Positions 1-42,870 of a stretch of DNA of 64,000 nucleotides are shown here, piece by piece; position 1 is the stretch's first letter, and every line of letters begins with the position of its first letter. The DNA is from Montifringilla adamsi (Eukaryota > Chordata > Aves > Passeriformes > Passeridae). The DNA is taken from positions 744,001 to 808,000 of the forward strand of contig JAGGNK010013114.1 in the NCBI GenBank assembly GCA_017590115.1, read 5' to 3'. The notes under the pieces are model-generated. The model searched no databases, had not been told where the DNA came from, and worked only from the letters and a program-made list of their open reading frames with translations. Both the position numbers and the translations under genes were made by a program.

Positions 1-3000
1 TTTCAGTCATTCAGGTCTGTCTAAAAACCAAACCAGACATCTGGAGATAGAAGCCTGCTATGGCCAATGTATCTGCTCACATGCCTCTACACTAAGCAGC
101 AGAGAAGGATCTAGGAGTATTGTACAAGTATTTTCAGTACACATACAAGTAAACCATGGCAGAATTTTATATATGGTTACTTCCAAGTGCTTTCCAGACA
201 ACTCCCACATAGTACCATTCCCTCCTTATGCATACATCTTACAGCAGGTTAAGCACTGATCTAGTCAACCGACCCAAAATGTTCTGTTTAAAACTGTTAT
301 CCGAGATTCGTAATTTATCAAGTACAAGTTTTAGAGAATAAATAAAGTTTAGGCCTTGACCTAGGTATAGGCGTAATTGAATTCAAAAAGCTAAGTGTCA
401 GTAAGTGTTTTCCTTAAATTTAAATTATTCATTCCTTCCTCTCTAGAATTTATATCACAAATGATGAAAAATAAACCAATTTTTAAGTGCAGTATGAGGA
501 GGAAGAGAACTAGATGGGCAGTTTGTCAAATCCTTGCCTTCATCAGAAGTTAGATTGGTACAATCACTGAAGTGCAAGTTCAGTTGTTGATTTGCATAGA
601 CAAAAACAGCCCCATAATACAACTGTTATCCTCAAGTTTGAGCCTATGCCAGGAGTTAGAGCAAGTCAGTTATTGTGGCTACAATCAAACACGACACAAG
701 CAAAAGAGAGCAGTACAAACTGTAAGCAGCTCAAACCTTGACAAGTGTCCATCAGGTATAATGCAGCTCTAGGCACTAAATGATAATAATGTAGATGTAT
801 TCAATACTGCCAATTCAGAACTGCAAAATACATAGTTTTGAATCACAAAGAAAAAATGTGTTTGAAATGAAATCTGATGGCTCAGAACACCATATTGTCA
901 ATGGTGGTTTTAATGAGCTAGACAGTGGCGCAAACTGTAGGCCAGAGCACAGGGATATTTCAACACCTAACTTTTCATTGATTCAATAAAAGCTTACTGA
1001 ATACCAGAGTCAGATGCACCAAACCGGTAAAAATCTGGGCCTATGAATACCTTCTTGAAGTACTAACATGGCTGATCAATCAACTCCAGACAATACTCCA
1101 ACCACTTTCTAACCTAAGCAATCTCTGAACTGGAACACTTCTCAAAAAGACCCTGAACCAAAAAAACAAACACAACTCTTAGAGATACAATCTCACTTTA
1201 ATATGCAAGACTTCACATAAATATTTTTATCTATTCACCTCAATATACTTAGCAAATGATGGCTAATGTAATTCTTTCTATAGTTGGGAAACAGACACGT
1301 TTTCTATCATTGTTATAATTACATCCGGCAGTAACACTGCCAGTAATAGCCCACCCAAGCATTTTATTCTCAGTACCATGCCTCATCTACCAGGCCATAC
1401 CACATGGTCAGAGGCAAACTCTTCCAACTCAGTACTCATGGAAAGCCACATAGCAGTAATGCAATTATTGCCTCCAACATCAGTTCCTTTCTTAACACAT
1501 CACCTTTAGTAATTGAAGCAAAATGCTCTTTGGTTTGGGGACAAAGAGTTAATTCTTTTCTTTTGCTTCCTTTCCTACTGACAATATGAATGCTAAAATT
1601 CCAATCTACTATGAAAATGCATGTTGATTTTGTTTATTCAGCCTTTAACGAAGAGTTTCAGTCGGGTTTAAGTGAAATACTGGGATGGAATACGAAAGGA
1701 AATCTTCACTGCCACCTAGAGGTAAAATCTTGAAGGAACAGAGGGAAAGAAAAATGCATCTCCTTTTTCCTTCCTCACTTTCAAAGTCAAACTCTTTCCT
1801 TTCTCAATGCATTAAAAAAAATGTAAGTGCTACAAACTGAAACATCCTGATTTTAAAAATAAAAGCATGAAAGAGGTTTTAGACACAGACTACGTATCTC
1901 CTCTTTGGGAGTGATCAGTGTTAAATGCCTGTGAACGTTAAGTACAGGCACACAGAGTAGAAATCCAGCCTTTGGCAGCCTGCACCTTACGGCTGGAATC
2001 TTCACACATCTTTGTGTTTAGCAGTCCTTGATCGATGCCCCGAATCAGTACAAATTCTCTCCAAACCTATTTATATCATCACCTCAAAAACTGTCTGTCC
2101 CAATGAGTTTCATAGCTCATTGACAAGGGAAAACGATTTTCACATACCTTTAATCCACCCTCAGTGGACGCCCCCTCAAGCATACTAGAAAATTGCCCTA
2201 TTCACCGTAATGCTACATTTCTGCTGTTTATTTTTCTCACCACCATCTATTTTCCAATCTTTAAGAGGCTTAACATATGTTATTAATCTTCACTTGGAAG
2301 TAATTTCATAATTGATAGTCTTTGCCACTTTTTTGCATTTTGGCTTACCCTTTCTTGAGCTGTTCGGACAAAACCCAGCAAAACATTCACAATGTAGGAT
2401 GGTTTGGATTCACACACTAAAAAATGATGGGATTTGTTTTCTTCTATTCTTTTCCTAATAACTCCTAACTTGTCTGTTACCTTTTTATCAACTGTCAGTT
2501 CCTGAGCAATGAGGACAATTTACAGGGATTCCAAGACGTGTGTTCTGACTGACAATAAATGTCACTACTGTACATGATATTACATGTACTGTAATGTCAC
2601 TCCTACATATGTTATTTTTCAATTGTTAACACTAAACTGACACACATTTTTACTCACTAATATGAGTTACTGTCAGCTCTTGCTTCTAATATTCTCCCTG
2701 TTATACCATATGCAAATATTATAATTTCAGTACTGTCTTCCTGTGCAGTTTATGAATATGTTGAGTATCAGAGGTGTCTGTGAGATTCAGATGCTATCTC
2801 CACTATACTATTAAAAACTAGGTCACTGCTCTGCTACCTATCCACTTGCCACTTATTAACCTTGAGAATTTTCCTTGTTTTTCCACAGCTTGCACACAAA
2901 ATCTGCTTTCACAAGATTCTTTTGTTAGAGACCACTATCAAGGGTTGTTTTTAAAACTTACCTAGGTCTTTCCCTCCCACATAGGTCTCATCATTAAACA

Positions 3001-4403
3001 ATCCAATAGCATGTACCTATATAACAATATCTGACTAACAGACCTGAATATTATCCCTGACAAGAAATGTGGGTGTCTTCACAAAATCAGCAACCACGTG
3101 AGCAAGCTTATTACTTAACTGACGTTTCTACACTTTTATCAGTTCAGCAGTTACATTCATGAATCTTCTGTGACGCTTTACTCTAAAGCAGCATTGCGCC
3201 CCTCTAGCATCACCAACAATTTCAGTGGTGGATTGCACATCACTAACAAAGATTCTGCAATTTTAAAAATCATCTCCTTCAGAACTCCTAGAAACATACC
3301 GCACTGTTCTGGGAGATTGTTACTATTTTATCTCTTTGTTATCAAACTTCAATTAAGCCCAGGCTGATTTTTGTCCTTCCTCATGATCCATTAAGCACAT
3401 CTGTGATGTACAAACTTTCCCCAAATTCCTCCACACTGAACACATGCAATGATCTGATGTTGGTTCAGCTTTATACTGTTGAAAACCCCTGTCATACATA
3501 ATTATCTACAGGTAAATGGCAAGCTTTTGATTTGTGATTGTTTTTATTTTTTTAAACTTGCCCAGCCAGACCATTACAGCCACTAGAGTTTTGATCTAGC
3601 TCATTCTTACTCATAATTAAGTCACCAGAATTCCAATTTTCTATTGTCCTCATTTGAACACAATTTCCATTTTGTTGTCTTTAAAAAAACCCAAAAAACC
3701 ATTAAGTGAAGTTCTTTTACCCTTAGCGTGACTGAAAAAGTAATATAAAAATGCTTGTGATGCAAAAAGTTTTTCTCATGAGTACAGTATGTTTAATAAT
3801 CCTGATTTCAGATAATGGTACTTTTCAAACAAATTTCTTGCCTTTATAGTTCTTCACCCCTTTTCCATGCACATAATAACTTTTTTGGGCATATTTACAT
3901 TTTTTGCAATTAAATATGACTACGATCATTCTGGAGGGGGAGCTTTCTCACAAATACACTGATTACATTGATACACTGGTCACTGTCAAAGAATGATCTC
4001 TCACAGTAAAGTATGACTGAGGTATTGCCCTCTACTCAGGACTGAATCAAGATTTGCTTCTGCATGAGGAAGTTCTTTGATTATTCACCAGAGAACCCAC
4101 ACAGCTCAATACCTTCCACTGCATCACTCACCCAGCACCTAGGGCTGATAGCTGACAAACAGGAAACCACTCTTATTTATACTCTGAGTTTCAATCCATT
4201 GAGATTCTTTGATATTCCCCAATCAAGTGGGTAAGTTAAATACAAAGTTTCTGTCTCATTACAAACAAGATAAAGGAAGTTTAAAGAAACAGTTCTAAAA
4301 GCAGTGCATTCAGGTTTACAAATTGAAAAAAGCACTACAAAGCTGAAAACACTGTTTGTTTCTCCTCCCTACTGCATGATTTATTTTCTTGGTTTATTTT
4401 CAG
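1..4403. other. AT-rich non-coding stretch, probably FILIP1L intron inside a CMSS1 intron
   Basis: No open frame here has convincing exon borders or a recognisable product. If the flanking exons are assigned correctly, this is intron of plus-strand FILIP1L and also intron of minus-strand CMSS1. A short minus-strand pseudo-exon at 2962-3016 has an AG and a good GTAAGT donor but fits no gene. Confidence 0.5.
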
Positions 4404-4588
4404 ATTACCAATACGTTCCATCGTTCAATTCCAACTCGGATCCCCAAAGCAAAGCCCGCAAGCACAACCAAAGCACCTGTCAAAATTCCTGCTGGACAGC
4501 TCAACAAACCACTCCAAGACAGTCCTTCTGGAAAGATACGCATTGTAAGGACGGTGTCTAAAGCCTGCCTTCAAAGTGGAGGGAGAAG
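4404..4588 (+). CDS. FILIP1L: FILIP1L 3'-terminal coding exon (candidate)
   Basis: The stretch is bounded by a strong acceptor (TTTATTTTCAG) and a strong donor (GTAAGT at 4589) and is open from its first base for 61 codons plus 2 nt. The peptide is basic and rich in Pro, Ser, Thr and Lys, with the segments SIPTRIPKAKP and GKIRIVRTVSKA. FILIP1-family C termini, as I recall them, carry similar PTRIP-type basic segments; this is a resemblance, not an alignment. FILIP1L is a filamin-A-interacting-protein homologue with an N-terminal coiled coil (not in this window) that inhibits cell migration. Position supports the call: in mammals its 3' end lies inside CMSS1, on the opposite strand, a few kb from the CMSS1 promoter, and the same geometry is seen here. 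Unspliced, the frame stops at TAA 4590-4592. It could instead be an exon of an unrelated plus-strand transcript. Confidence 0.5.
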
Positions 4589-5855
4589 GTAAGTACTTTT
4601 CTGTGATCTATGACATTAAAATGGATTTAAGCCATCTGAATCTCAGCAGCAGTTGTTTCAACTGGAGAAAAATCAGAAACCATCCACATGGTCAGCACAT
4701 CAACGGTCACCAATCACAGGACATCAAGACAGCCAAACTCTTAGGAGCCAAAGTTAACTGCATGTCTGCAGGGACCATGCTCTGCTCCATTTTTATGATG
4801 CATTTCCAGATTTTGCCACTCACAGTACAGGAACACAAGACACAAATAAGTTTCTAGGATAAATTCTGTTCTGACATGTTCTACAAATAACAGTAAGGTT
4901 ATCTCAGCAGATTTACAAAAACATGGTCAAATCACATGAAGAGGGCTTGCAGAAGGTGTCATGTTTTCAAACTTGGTCTAGCCAAGAAGTGTCTTAGTAT
5001 GGATATCCTAAGTTCAACATTAAGGGTGGAATGAAGAAAGGCATGGAAAAATCTGCTCTTGTATAATGCATTGAATTTAGAGAAATGCAGAGCTCCTTGC
5101 TGTGCCAAGCATGATGTGAAGATAAGTAGCTCTCTCCTCACTAGTGTGATTATCTCCACTCAATTCATGCAGATGTTATATCAGGAAAACAGATGTGAGA
5201 ATCAAGATGGATATTGTTTCCATCAGCTATGTAAACTTTCACCACCTAGACTACAGTATTTAGATTTCAGTTCACTTAAACAGTATTTTAGAACTGATCA
5301 AAATTAGTATCAAGCTTAACAGTAAGTTGTGGCTTACACAGAAGTGCAACTTTATTCTTGCATTCCTCCACAATTTTGCCCTTCCTTACAACTCCTCACA
5401 TTCACTTAAAATATGTAACCAGATTCATTGCTCCTGGTGAAGGTTTGTTTTTTTTTTTTGAACTGAATTTTTGCACAAGAAATTCTAGTTCATACATGAG
5501 AGAATTTGCCTTTTTGCTTTTCTTAAAGCATACCTTCTTTAAAACACTTAAGGTTTTCCTTCAGCCAATACACACACACAAAAAAACCCCTCAAACAAAA
5601 ACCACAAACCAAAACATCAGAAGAGACTCTATGCTTGTTGTTTCCAATTTTCTGAAAAATAGCAATTGTTGCTCTGCAAGAAAATTTCTCACTGTTCTAT
5701 AGAATGTTAAGAAAGACTAACAAAGTACTACTACAGCAAGGAACCCCCACACAAGAATCCTGTAATACCAACTAACACTAGTTACTGCTTTAAAATATAA
5801 AAAATAATTTATTTCTCTGGTATTAATGTCTCACTCATTCTTCTTCCCCTAACAG

Positions 5856-5946
5856 AGTGCATTCCAACAGTCTAAATGGCTCAACTGATAATACATGGAA
5901 AAACTCCTTACACATAGGTGTTTCTTTAAGAACTGCCAAATCCTAA
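5856..5946 (+). CDS. FILIP1L: Possible terminal coding exon following 4404-4588
   Basis: A pyrimidine-rich tract and AG end at 5855. If spliced to the donor at 4589, the split Arg codon (AG|A) is completed and the frame continues for about 30 codons (starting RVHSNSLNGS) to TAA at 5944-5946. A chance open frame of this length is not rare, so support is the acceptor quality and the matching phase only. A candidate poly(A) signal AATAAA lies downstream at 7158-7163. Confidence 0.3.
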
Positions 5947-8900
5947 TTCCTAAATACAGCAAAAGCTGGTGGTGATCACAGTGCCACAGCCAGAACTGCA
6001 ATCCTTTTGCTGAATCAAGGAGAGATTCTGATGCATTCAGTTACCCAATTTTTCCCCTTCATTTCACAACTAAAAGTTTAACTTAACCACTGAGACAGTA
6101 CAACACACAGCACTGCTGTGTGACTGTTTTTGCAAACCCACAAGAAACCTATGCCTTCCTCAACAGCTTCACAAGAAATTCTCTAGAAATACTTTTTAAA
6201 AAGTTTTAAAATATCAGTCTACTTAAAAATTATTTCAGCTGCATCCTACAAGACACACCTGTGATAATATGCAGACCTTAAAGAATGACTTTGCCACAGG
6301 AAAAATGAAAGGATTCCCATTTCATTCAGCTGTCAAGTTCTGAGAGTCTGTATCATGTGTGCTCAGATCCCAACACAGCTCACAGAAGTACACCATTGCA
6401 ACCTGCAGAATGAATGCACATTGATGTGAAGAAACAGAGATTTCAAAAAGCAGCTGTCAACTTGGCATGATTATCAGAAAGATGTTCAAGTACTGACCAA
6501 GTTCTATTACAAGGAACAGCAAGTCATTGACGAGCCAAAAAAAAGAGTCCAGCAACAGATCAAACAGTGCTCCCACTGAATGCACTACAATGAGGAGTCT
6601 GCTTCTCAACAGCTACAAATCACACATTACAAATTTATATTAACTGGCACCCTTCACTACAAAGAAAGAAAAGAGAACCCCTGGCAAAAGAATTCCTGCA
6701 ATAGCATCCTTTGCTTTAGAGCCCACACAGGACCCCACAAACACTGCCAAATCATCATCTATGGTCCCATATTATATTTCTCACCTATTTTTGCTGCTGA
6801 GATACAAGAGTTTTGCTCCTCTCTTGCAATGACACAATTAATTTTTACCTATGAGAGTCAGGCCCTCATAGGTAGATCCTACTTAAGGATCTAAAACTGA
6901 CAAATGGGGATACTACACTCCTATGGGATTAAGGGCAATACAGAAAGCATGGAGAATGAAAGACAAGGAGGGGTAACCAAAAAGGAGGAAACTGGAAGAA
7001 TTTCTGAAAAATAGAAGTCCAGCCCTCTCCCTCAAACTGACTGGGAGATGAGGCACGCTGGCTACAGGCAAGATCTGGACATTTATAGTGCTGCGAGAAT
7101 TGCTCTTTGCTGTTCACAGAGGGAAGAGGAGAAAGTTGGGGTCCTTCACAAGTATGAAATAAACTCCTCCGAATTCCTTATCCTTTCCCTTGTAATTCTG
7201 AATGCAATGTAAAATTTACATGAAAGTCTGGACAAAGGTGTGACACAAACTGGAAAAAAGGAAGGTAAGGAAGTCCTGCAGTTGCATGACGTGAGACATA
7301 CATAACACTAAACTACGCTGCTAAGGGGAGAATAATCCCTAACAGCTCCTTCCTCAAATCTCATCTCAAAGGTTTGCTGAAGATGTTATTAGGCAAGATT
7401 CTTTAGTTTTTGTCATGTGACAAGATACAAAGATGGGTAATCCCTTTAGCATTTTTTTGCCTCAGGTTTTGTAGGCTTTTTTTACACCTATAAATCATTT
7501 GCAGTAGGGTAAATATTCACATCTTAAGGTGAGAGTAATTACCTTTAATTTTTAATATGGACTCTAAAATAATGACTTCCAATGACATGGCCAAAAGCAA
7601 ATTTAGAATTACATATCCATACATAAGGATATATATTTATATCTACTTTGAGTTTTCATACTCTTTAGGTGGAGTGTATGAATGATGTTCTAATTACAAT
7701 TGGCTAAAATCTAAAACACTTTTGAGAGCTGAATTCTGATGAATATACTGTAGGTCACAGCTTATTCTAAGGTTAATTTTAAAGGATCTAGCAAAAGATC
7801 ATTATTTCAAAAGTACATTTGAATTCTGCTTTGTACCTGCAGTTATGGCAGAGATGTTATTTTTAAATAGGTCAGCAAATGAGGTTGGATAATATTTTTC
7901 TAACAAAACTTCATTTTTCACAGAAATGAAATTGACCAAGTCTTGCAAAGGTGCTCACTAATGCGCAATTATTTTCTTGTATTGCTGCCTACATCATACA
8001 TTGTGAACCATGATTTCCTCTTTTATGCCAACTGATTTTAAAGCATTTTACAGTATCAATAAGATGCTGTACAAATTAACCCTACATTTTACCTGTTTTA
8101 CGTGAAAAACAGCTACACAAAATAAAAGTAACAGATGTTTTATGTTTACTGTTAGCTTGTGTCAACTTCATCCGACAACAGGCTCCATAAAAAGAGCCTG
8201 CCAACAAATTTACAAAGGTGGGCTGCAGACAGCGGAGTACATTGTTTGCACAACACTCACGTCTAATCACTACTCATAACACACTCAAAGCATGTTCCTG
8301 GAGTAAAGTTTACAGGATTGGGTTAGATACCTCCAGAGGTTATTTTCCACCTGAATTCTTTTAGTAACTCAAAAATGCTATTGCGAAAATCCCAAGTTTT
8401 TCATAACTGGAAAAGTTGTCATTCAGAGTCACACCTCAAGTCAGATGGCTCATCTCTCCTGTCAAAAGTTCATAATCAAAGTCCTACTCTGTATCCAGTT
8501 TCTAAAGGAAAGCTGACAACATTGTAACAGTCTGCTAATCACGCACCCCAAATGAAAGCTGTGGTGGCAGAATGGGCAGGTAGGCTCTTAAGAAAACTTC
8601 CTAATGAAGAGCATTTGCCATGGGAACTGGGACTGCTTAAGGAACCCACATGAGACTAAAAATAAAAATGAAATGCTCAGAAACCTAATTAGGTCTTGTG
8701 AGCCCTCTTTATTACATACATACAACTTTTATGGCGCTTCCTTTCTAACTATTCTCCAAGTACCTTTTCACAGGAAATAAGCACCAATTATCAAGACACT
8801 CAAAAAACTGGAGTCTTTGCAGAGGTGCAGATAACTCCCAGTAATGCCCAGCTCTTACCAATGTTGTATTAAAAACGAAATTTAAAAAAAAAATCAATAA

Positions 8901-9843
8901 AAAAGGGCATGATAAAGTCTAAATTCATTCTAGTTGCCTAGATCTACCTAAATTTTCACACTAAATGTAAGCATTACAGAGAAAACGTTTTACAGCTTGA
9001 GGTTTCAAGACACATTGAAAAAAATACAAGCAGATGAGCCAGGTATCATAACCATCAGAAAAGACAAATCAGTAACAGCACGATACTCCAAGGAGCAGTG
9101 GCTGAAGAGAACTGTAACTCCTGCCCTTTTACAGTAACACATGGCCAGGGTGATGCGACACACGCCAGTGAGCACATGGGGATGCTTTTCAAATACCACA
9201 GACACTTTTCCCTCCAAAGGCTCTACTATGGATTTGCTGTTTCCTAGGCCTTACAGAACTGCAAGTAAGGTCACGCCGCTAATGGCAAACACAATCACAG
9301 GATAGTCTGAGGTGGAAGGGACCCACGAGAATCACCCATTACGAAAAGTCTTTCATCAAATAAACTCTTTGGAAGAAAATACAGTTTGGCAGGTAAATGA
9401 ATGCAAGGGAGAGGTGAGCTCTGAATTCAAACCAATAGGTTTCCCCATTCCCCTCGCCCCGCTTTTAAAACTTCTCGTAAATGTATTTTTGTCAAGTGGG
9501 TTCCTGTTATTACTTAGGTACTGGTATTTTCGTTTGCCGCTCCATCATCTATCCCAGGGCTCTGATCAGAGACTGGACATCACCTTACTGCAGATTCTGC
9601 TTACAAGCAAACCCACCCTCGGTAGCAAGCAGGGAAAAGCAGGCACATGGAAAAAAGCGAGTGAGAGTGGAAAACCTGGAAAGTAAATTAAAAGCAGAGA
9701 AAGGAAAGGCGGAGAGGGGAAGTGGAAAAAACACCCAAAACCCAACGAAAATTAAGGAGGGTAGGAAAGGAGGGTGCGGGGGCTGGCTCTTAGGCAAAAT
9801 GCTTCAATCCCAGCGTGAGGAGCGGGCTCCGGGAGAGGAGTAC
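5947..9843. other. Non-coding stretch: possible FILIP1L 3' UTR, then CMSS1 intron 1
   Basis: I see no exon with good borders and a recognisable product on either strand. AATAAA at 7158-7163 could end the plus-strand FILIP1L transcript. A CR1 fragment lies near 9290-9345. Base composition turns GC-rich after about 9640, toward the CMSS1 promoter. Confidence 0.5.
9290..9345 (-). mobile_element. CR1 LINE 3'-end fragment, antisense
   Basis: The sequence AATCACAGGATAGTCTGAG followed by GTGGAAGGGACCCACGAGAATCA is the reverse complement of an avian CR1 3' end. It resembles the copy at 58.2 kb. The element is heavily 5'-truncated and its right limit is approximate. Relative to CMSS1 it is in sense orientation inside intron 1. 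Confidence 0.7.
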
Positions 9844-10030
9844 CTGGCGTGCCGCCCGCCCCGGGCTCGGTGTCCCACCACGGCTCCTCCAGCGTGTCGC
9901 CCATGCCGCCACCGCCGCCGCGCCTGCGCACTGCGCGCGGGGCCGGGCCGGGCGCGCCCCACGCTGCCGGGGGACGGCGCTGCCCTGGGCACGGCTGGTG
10001 CCACAGCTGATACAGCGTCTTACACAATAG
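9780..10030. promoter_or_regulatory. CMSS1: CpG island of the CMSS1 promoter and first exon
   Basis: This is a dense GC/CpG block in an otherwise AT-rich region. It covers the CMSS1 start codon (9904-9902, minus strand) and extends upstream of it. It contains CCGCC repeats and TGCGCACTGCGC at 9925-9936, which is close to an NRF1 site but has one extra spacer base. There is no TATA box at a suitable distance. With the second island at 10.78-11.33 kb it forms a divergent promoter region. Confidence 0.75.
9844..9904 (-). CDS. CMSS1: CMSS1 first coding exon (gene continues off the left edge)
   Basis: On the minus strand, ATG at 9904-9902 opens a frame of 20 codons plus 1 nt ending at a CCAG|GTACTC donor. 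The peptide MGDTLEEPWWDTEPGAGG matches the start of human CMSS1 (MADDLGDEWWENQPTGAG) in spacing, the Trp pair and the acidic/Gly-rich character. CMSS1 (cms1 ribosomal small subunit homologue) is related to yeast Cms1, with a degenerate helicase-like fold, and is linked to ribosome biogenesis in the nucleolus. The phase (1 nt carried over) suits a split Gly/Glu codon as in the human exon 1/2 junction. No further CMSS1 exon is visible in the 9.8 kb to the left, consistent with its very long introns. The assignment rests on only about 20 residues plus synteny. Confidence 0.75.
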
Positions 10031-10779
10031 TCTTCTCAAGGATAAGGAGGCCTTTAAATGCATGCTGGGGATTTTTTAACTTTTTTTTTAATTTCTTTCT
10101 TTATTTTTTTTTTAGTGGAAAATACAGAAGCGAGAGAAAGAGGAAAGGAATTAAAACTATTACCCCAGTTCTTCACAACATTCACTTAATTCCCTCAACC
10201 CGGTTTCATACTGTAAAATCCCAACTTTCTTGGTTGAGGTAATTCACGTAATCTTTTCTGAGGAACAGAGAAGTGCCTGCAGGGGGTGCGCGTTCCCTTG
10301 GAATGGGTGTTCCCGGCCCTTTGGCAGCGGAGCCCTCAAGGCAAGCGTGCCTATCCTGTATCTCTTCCCGCAGGAGCCGTCCCGCTCAGCCTGGGCCTTA
10401 CCTGCTGGAGCACATCCCGAGTCAAGGCGTGGAAGTGAAACAGACCAGTGTAAGGACTGGAATCTCTCGTAAGGCGGCACTGTTACTCCGTGTCTAACCC
10501 GCTCCAAAGATTTTTGTCAACTTCCATTGAAGTATCCTATTTTTTCCCCCTTTGAGGATGCAGATGGATAGGGAACGTGCATAACAGAGAGCATTAGTGT
10601 TGTTCTGCCCAGGGTTGCTAATGGCCGTCACCAAGTGATTTTCAGCTCTTGGAAACTGCGTGAAACTTGTGAATTTCCGTACTCGCGGAGTAAGTCTCAC
10701 CTGTGGCACATTAAACACTGTGGGGGAAGTCACTTAATAATCAAACCCACATCTGGCAGAGCAATTCAGCTTTATGAAA
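10031..10779. other. Spacer between the CMSS1 and TBC1D23 CpG islands
   Basis: This is moderately GC sequence without a supported exon. Start codons of the two divergent genes are about 1.1 kb apart, so transcription start sites and 5' UTRs of both probably fall in or beside this interval. Several open frames here are composition artefacts of GC-rich DNA. Confidence 0.55.
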
Positions 10780-11025
10780 ACCGAAAACATTCAAATCTCC
10801 GGCAGAGCGACGCCCCCTGCCCGGCTCCAGGGGTGCTCCGCGGCCGCTCCCTCAGAGGCTGCCCCTGCCAGGCTTCCGCGCTTTGCGACCCGCGCCCTCA
10901 GCCCGGCGGCGCGGGAAGGCGGGGACAGCAGCCGGGAAGGGGACGGGCTCCGGGAGGAGGGGCCTCGGGGAGGAAACACCTCCCGAGCGCGCTTTACGGC
11001 CGGGCGAGTGGGCACGTCAACAGCT

Positions 11026-41178
<30,153 letters not shown>

Positions 41179-42870
41179 TAACTAAAGACTTTGTAGAGAC
41201 CAGTTTATAAAGAAGAAGCAACCAAGATACTGTATGTGGACACAAGCTGACAAGCTGACTGTTTCCCAAATGAATACTAACTTAAGAGAATTTTTCTGTT
41301 TGCTGGTGGGAGTGCCTGAGTAGCAGGCTTCAGATAGGGCAAATTATTATCCATTTCTGAACAGGATTTTTGGGGTTTTTTTAGTGTTTTTTTTGTTTGT
41401 TTGTTTGGGTTTTTTTTGTTTTGTTTTGTTTTTGTTTTGGAGAAGTGTTTATTATAAAGGTCAGTTTGTTTCTTTTTAATGCAGCCTTAATGGGAGTGAT
41501 CTGTATCTTTGCAAGAGCAGATGCAGCTGGGTGAATGTTAAAGGAATGAAGGACTGTGAGATACAGAGGAGCAATTGAAAACAGAATGCTTTTAAAATTA
41601 TTATCTCTTGTAAATAAAATGTCTCCATTACCTACAGTCTAGAATTGGATTTTGCATACCAGGTAGTATCAAAGACTAATTAAAAATTTTGCGTTTTCAA
41701 CAGGGCAGGTACAAATCTTAAAAACACTGTTTTCACATTAAAAGTGGTTAAGTCCAGTTTGGGCTGCAGATAAATGGAAAAAATACAAGCAATTTGTAAA
41801 ATTAAGGGATTTTTAAAGTCTTACCAGCTACTAGGCTAAATAACTGGAATTGGTGGTAAAGATTATTTTTAAATACTGAAATTAACTGTAGTTTTTATTA
41901 CAGGGTTGTGATTTTTTTTTAGATTATGCAGAATTTTACATTTCTTAGGTTGAGGCTGTTTCCCTTGTAAAGACGAGTGTGTGCATTGAAATGCATGTTT
42001 CATGACAAAATATGACAGTTGAAAACAAGTTGCCTTGCTCCTCAGAAGCAAAGTATCTAAGAACTTTAGATGTTTAAAACCCTTCAGTTCAGCACAAAAG
42101 TGAGTACACGCTGACCAAAGGTGTGTTCAGCAAGAAGATGAATGCTCAGAAAACCAGGGGAGAAATTCCAGTGCTGCATACCTGTGATAAATGTATTCTT
42201 TACCAGTTACTTTCATTGATTCAAGCATTCATTTATATTATTTTGAGTAACAATTTCTAAATTAGTAAAGATTTGAGAGATGGCAACTATATGAATATTC
42301 ATCATAAGCTTTCCATTTGTTCAAGAACGGTTCTTTTGTTCAAAGCTCAGTACAGAAATGTTCTTATGGACAAGGCAGAGCATCTTTGTAGACTGATGGG
42401 AAATCACCAAAAACTGTGAAATAAAGGGGATTAGCTTTGCTGCATAAAATCTTCTGAGTACTTGAATCAAAACCTATGATTTGGTACTACATCAGAAGGT
42501 AAAATAAGTTAAACTGACCTTTATAAAAAGCAGTTATTCTAAGTTATTTTACTGGGAATCAAGCTAGGGCACCTTAATTCTGGAACTAATTACTTTTTTT
42601 TTTCCTTCTTAGTATCTGAGTAAACACCAATAGAACTTGAACTGTTGAAAATATTTGCATGAAATTGCACCTGGGCCAATGCTCATGTATTTATAGTTTT
42701 GCCCAGCAGCTGTTGTATTACATTTTCCTCTTCCTAGTCCCTCCTGAAAATATCCTCAAAAGTCTCTGACTCTGTGCCTACTTCAGCAACGAGATTTTTT
42801 TCATGTAAAGATGTTTGTGCTACTGTTTATAAACTACAGTTGTAAATAAACCAGTACAATTTGAACATAA
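41179..42870 (+). other. TBC1D23: TBC1D23 3' UTR with two candidate poly(A) signals
   Basis: After the TAA at 41176-41178 there is no coding frame. AATAAA at 41613-41618 and at 42845-42850 would give 3' UTRs of roughly 0.45 and 1.7 kb. A G/T-rich block (41370-41440) of T runs with TTTG repeats lies before the first. The true end depends on transcript data. Confidence 0.6.

Noticed and set aside
2962..3016. Minus-strand 55-nt candidate exon with a good donor and an open frame containing LFNDETYVGGKDL
   Set aside because: The acceptor lacks a pyrimidine tract, the peptide matches nothing I know, and in the phase left by CMSS1 exon 1 it contains a stop codon.
8093..8270. Minus-strand open frame ending at a GTAAAA donor, considered as CMSS1 exon 2
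   Set aside because: The peptide is Cys-rich and unlike the Lys/Arg-rich CMSS1 segment expected next, and no good acceptor was found.
9481..10242. Long plus-strand open frame (253 codons) across the CMSS1 CpG island
   Set aside because: It is a low-stop artefact of GC-rich DNA antisense to the CMSS1 first exon. The product is low-complexity and unlike any family.
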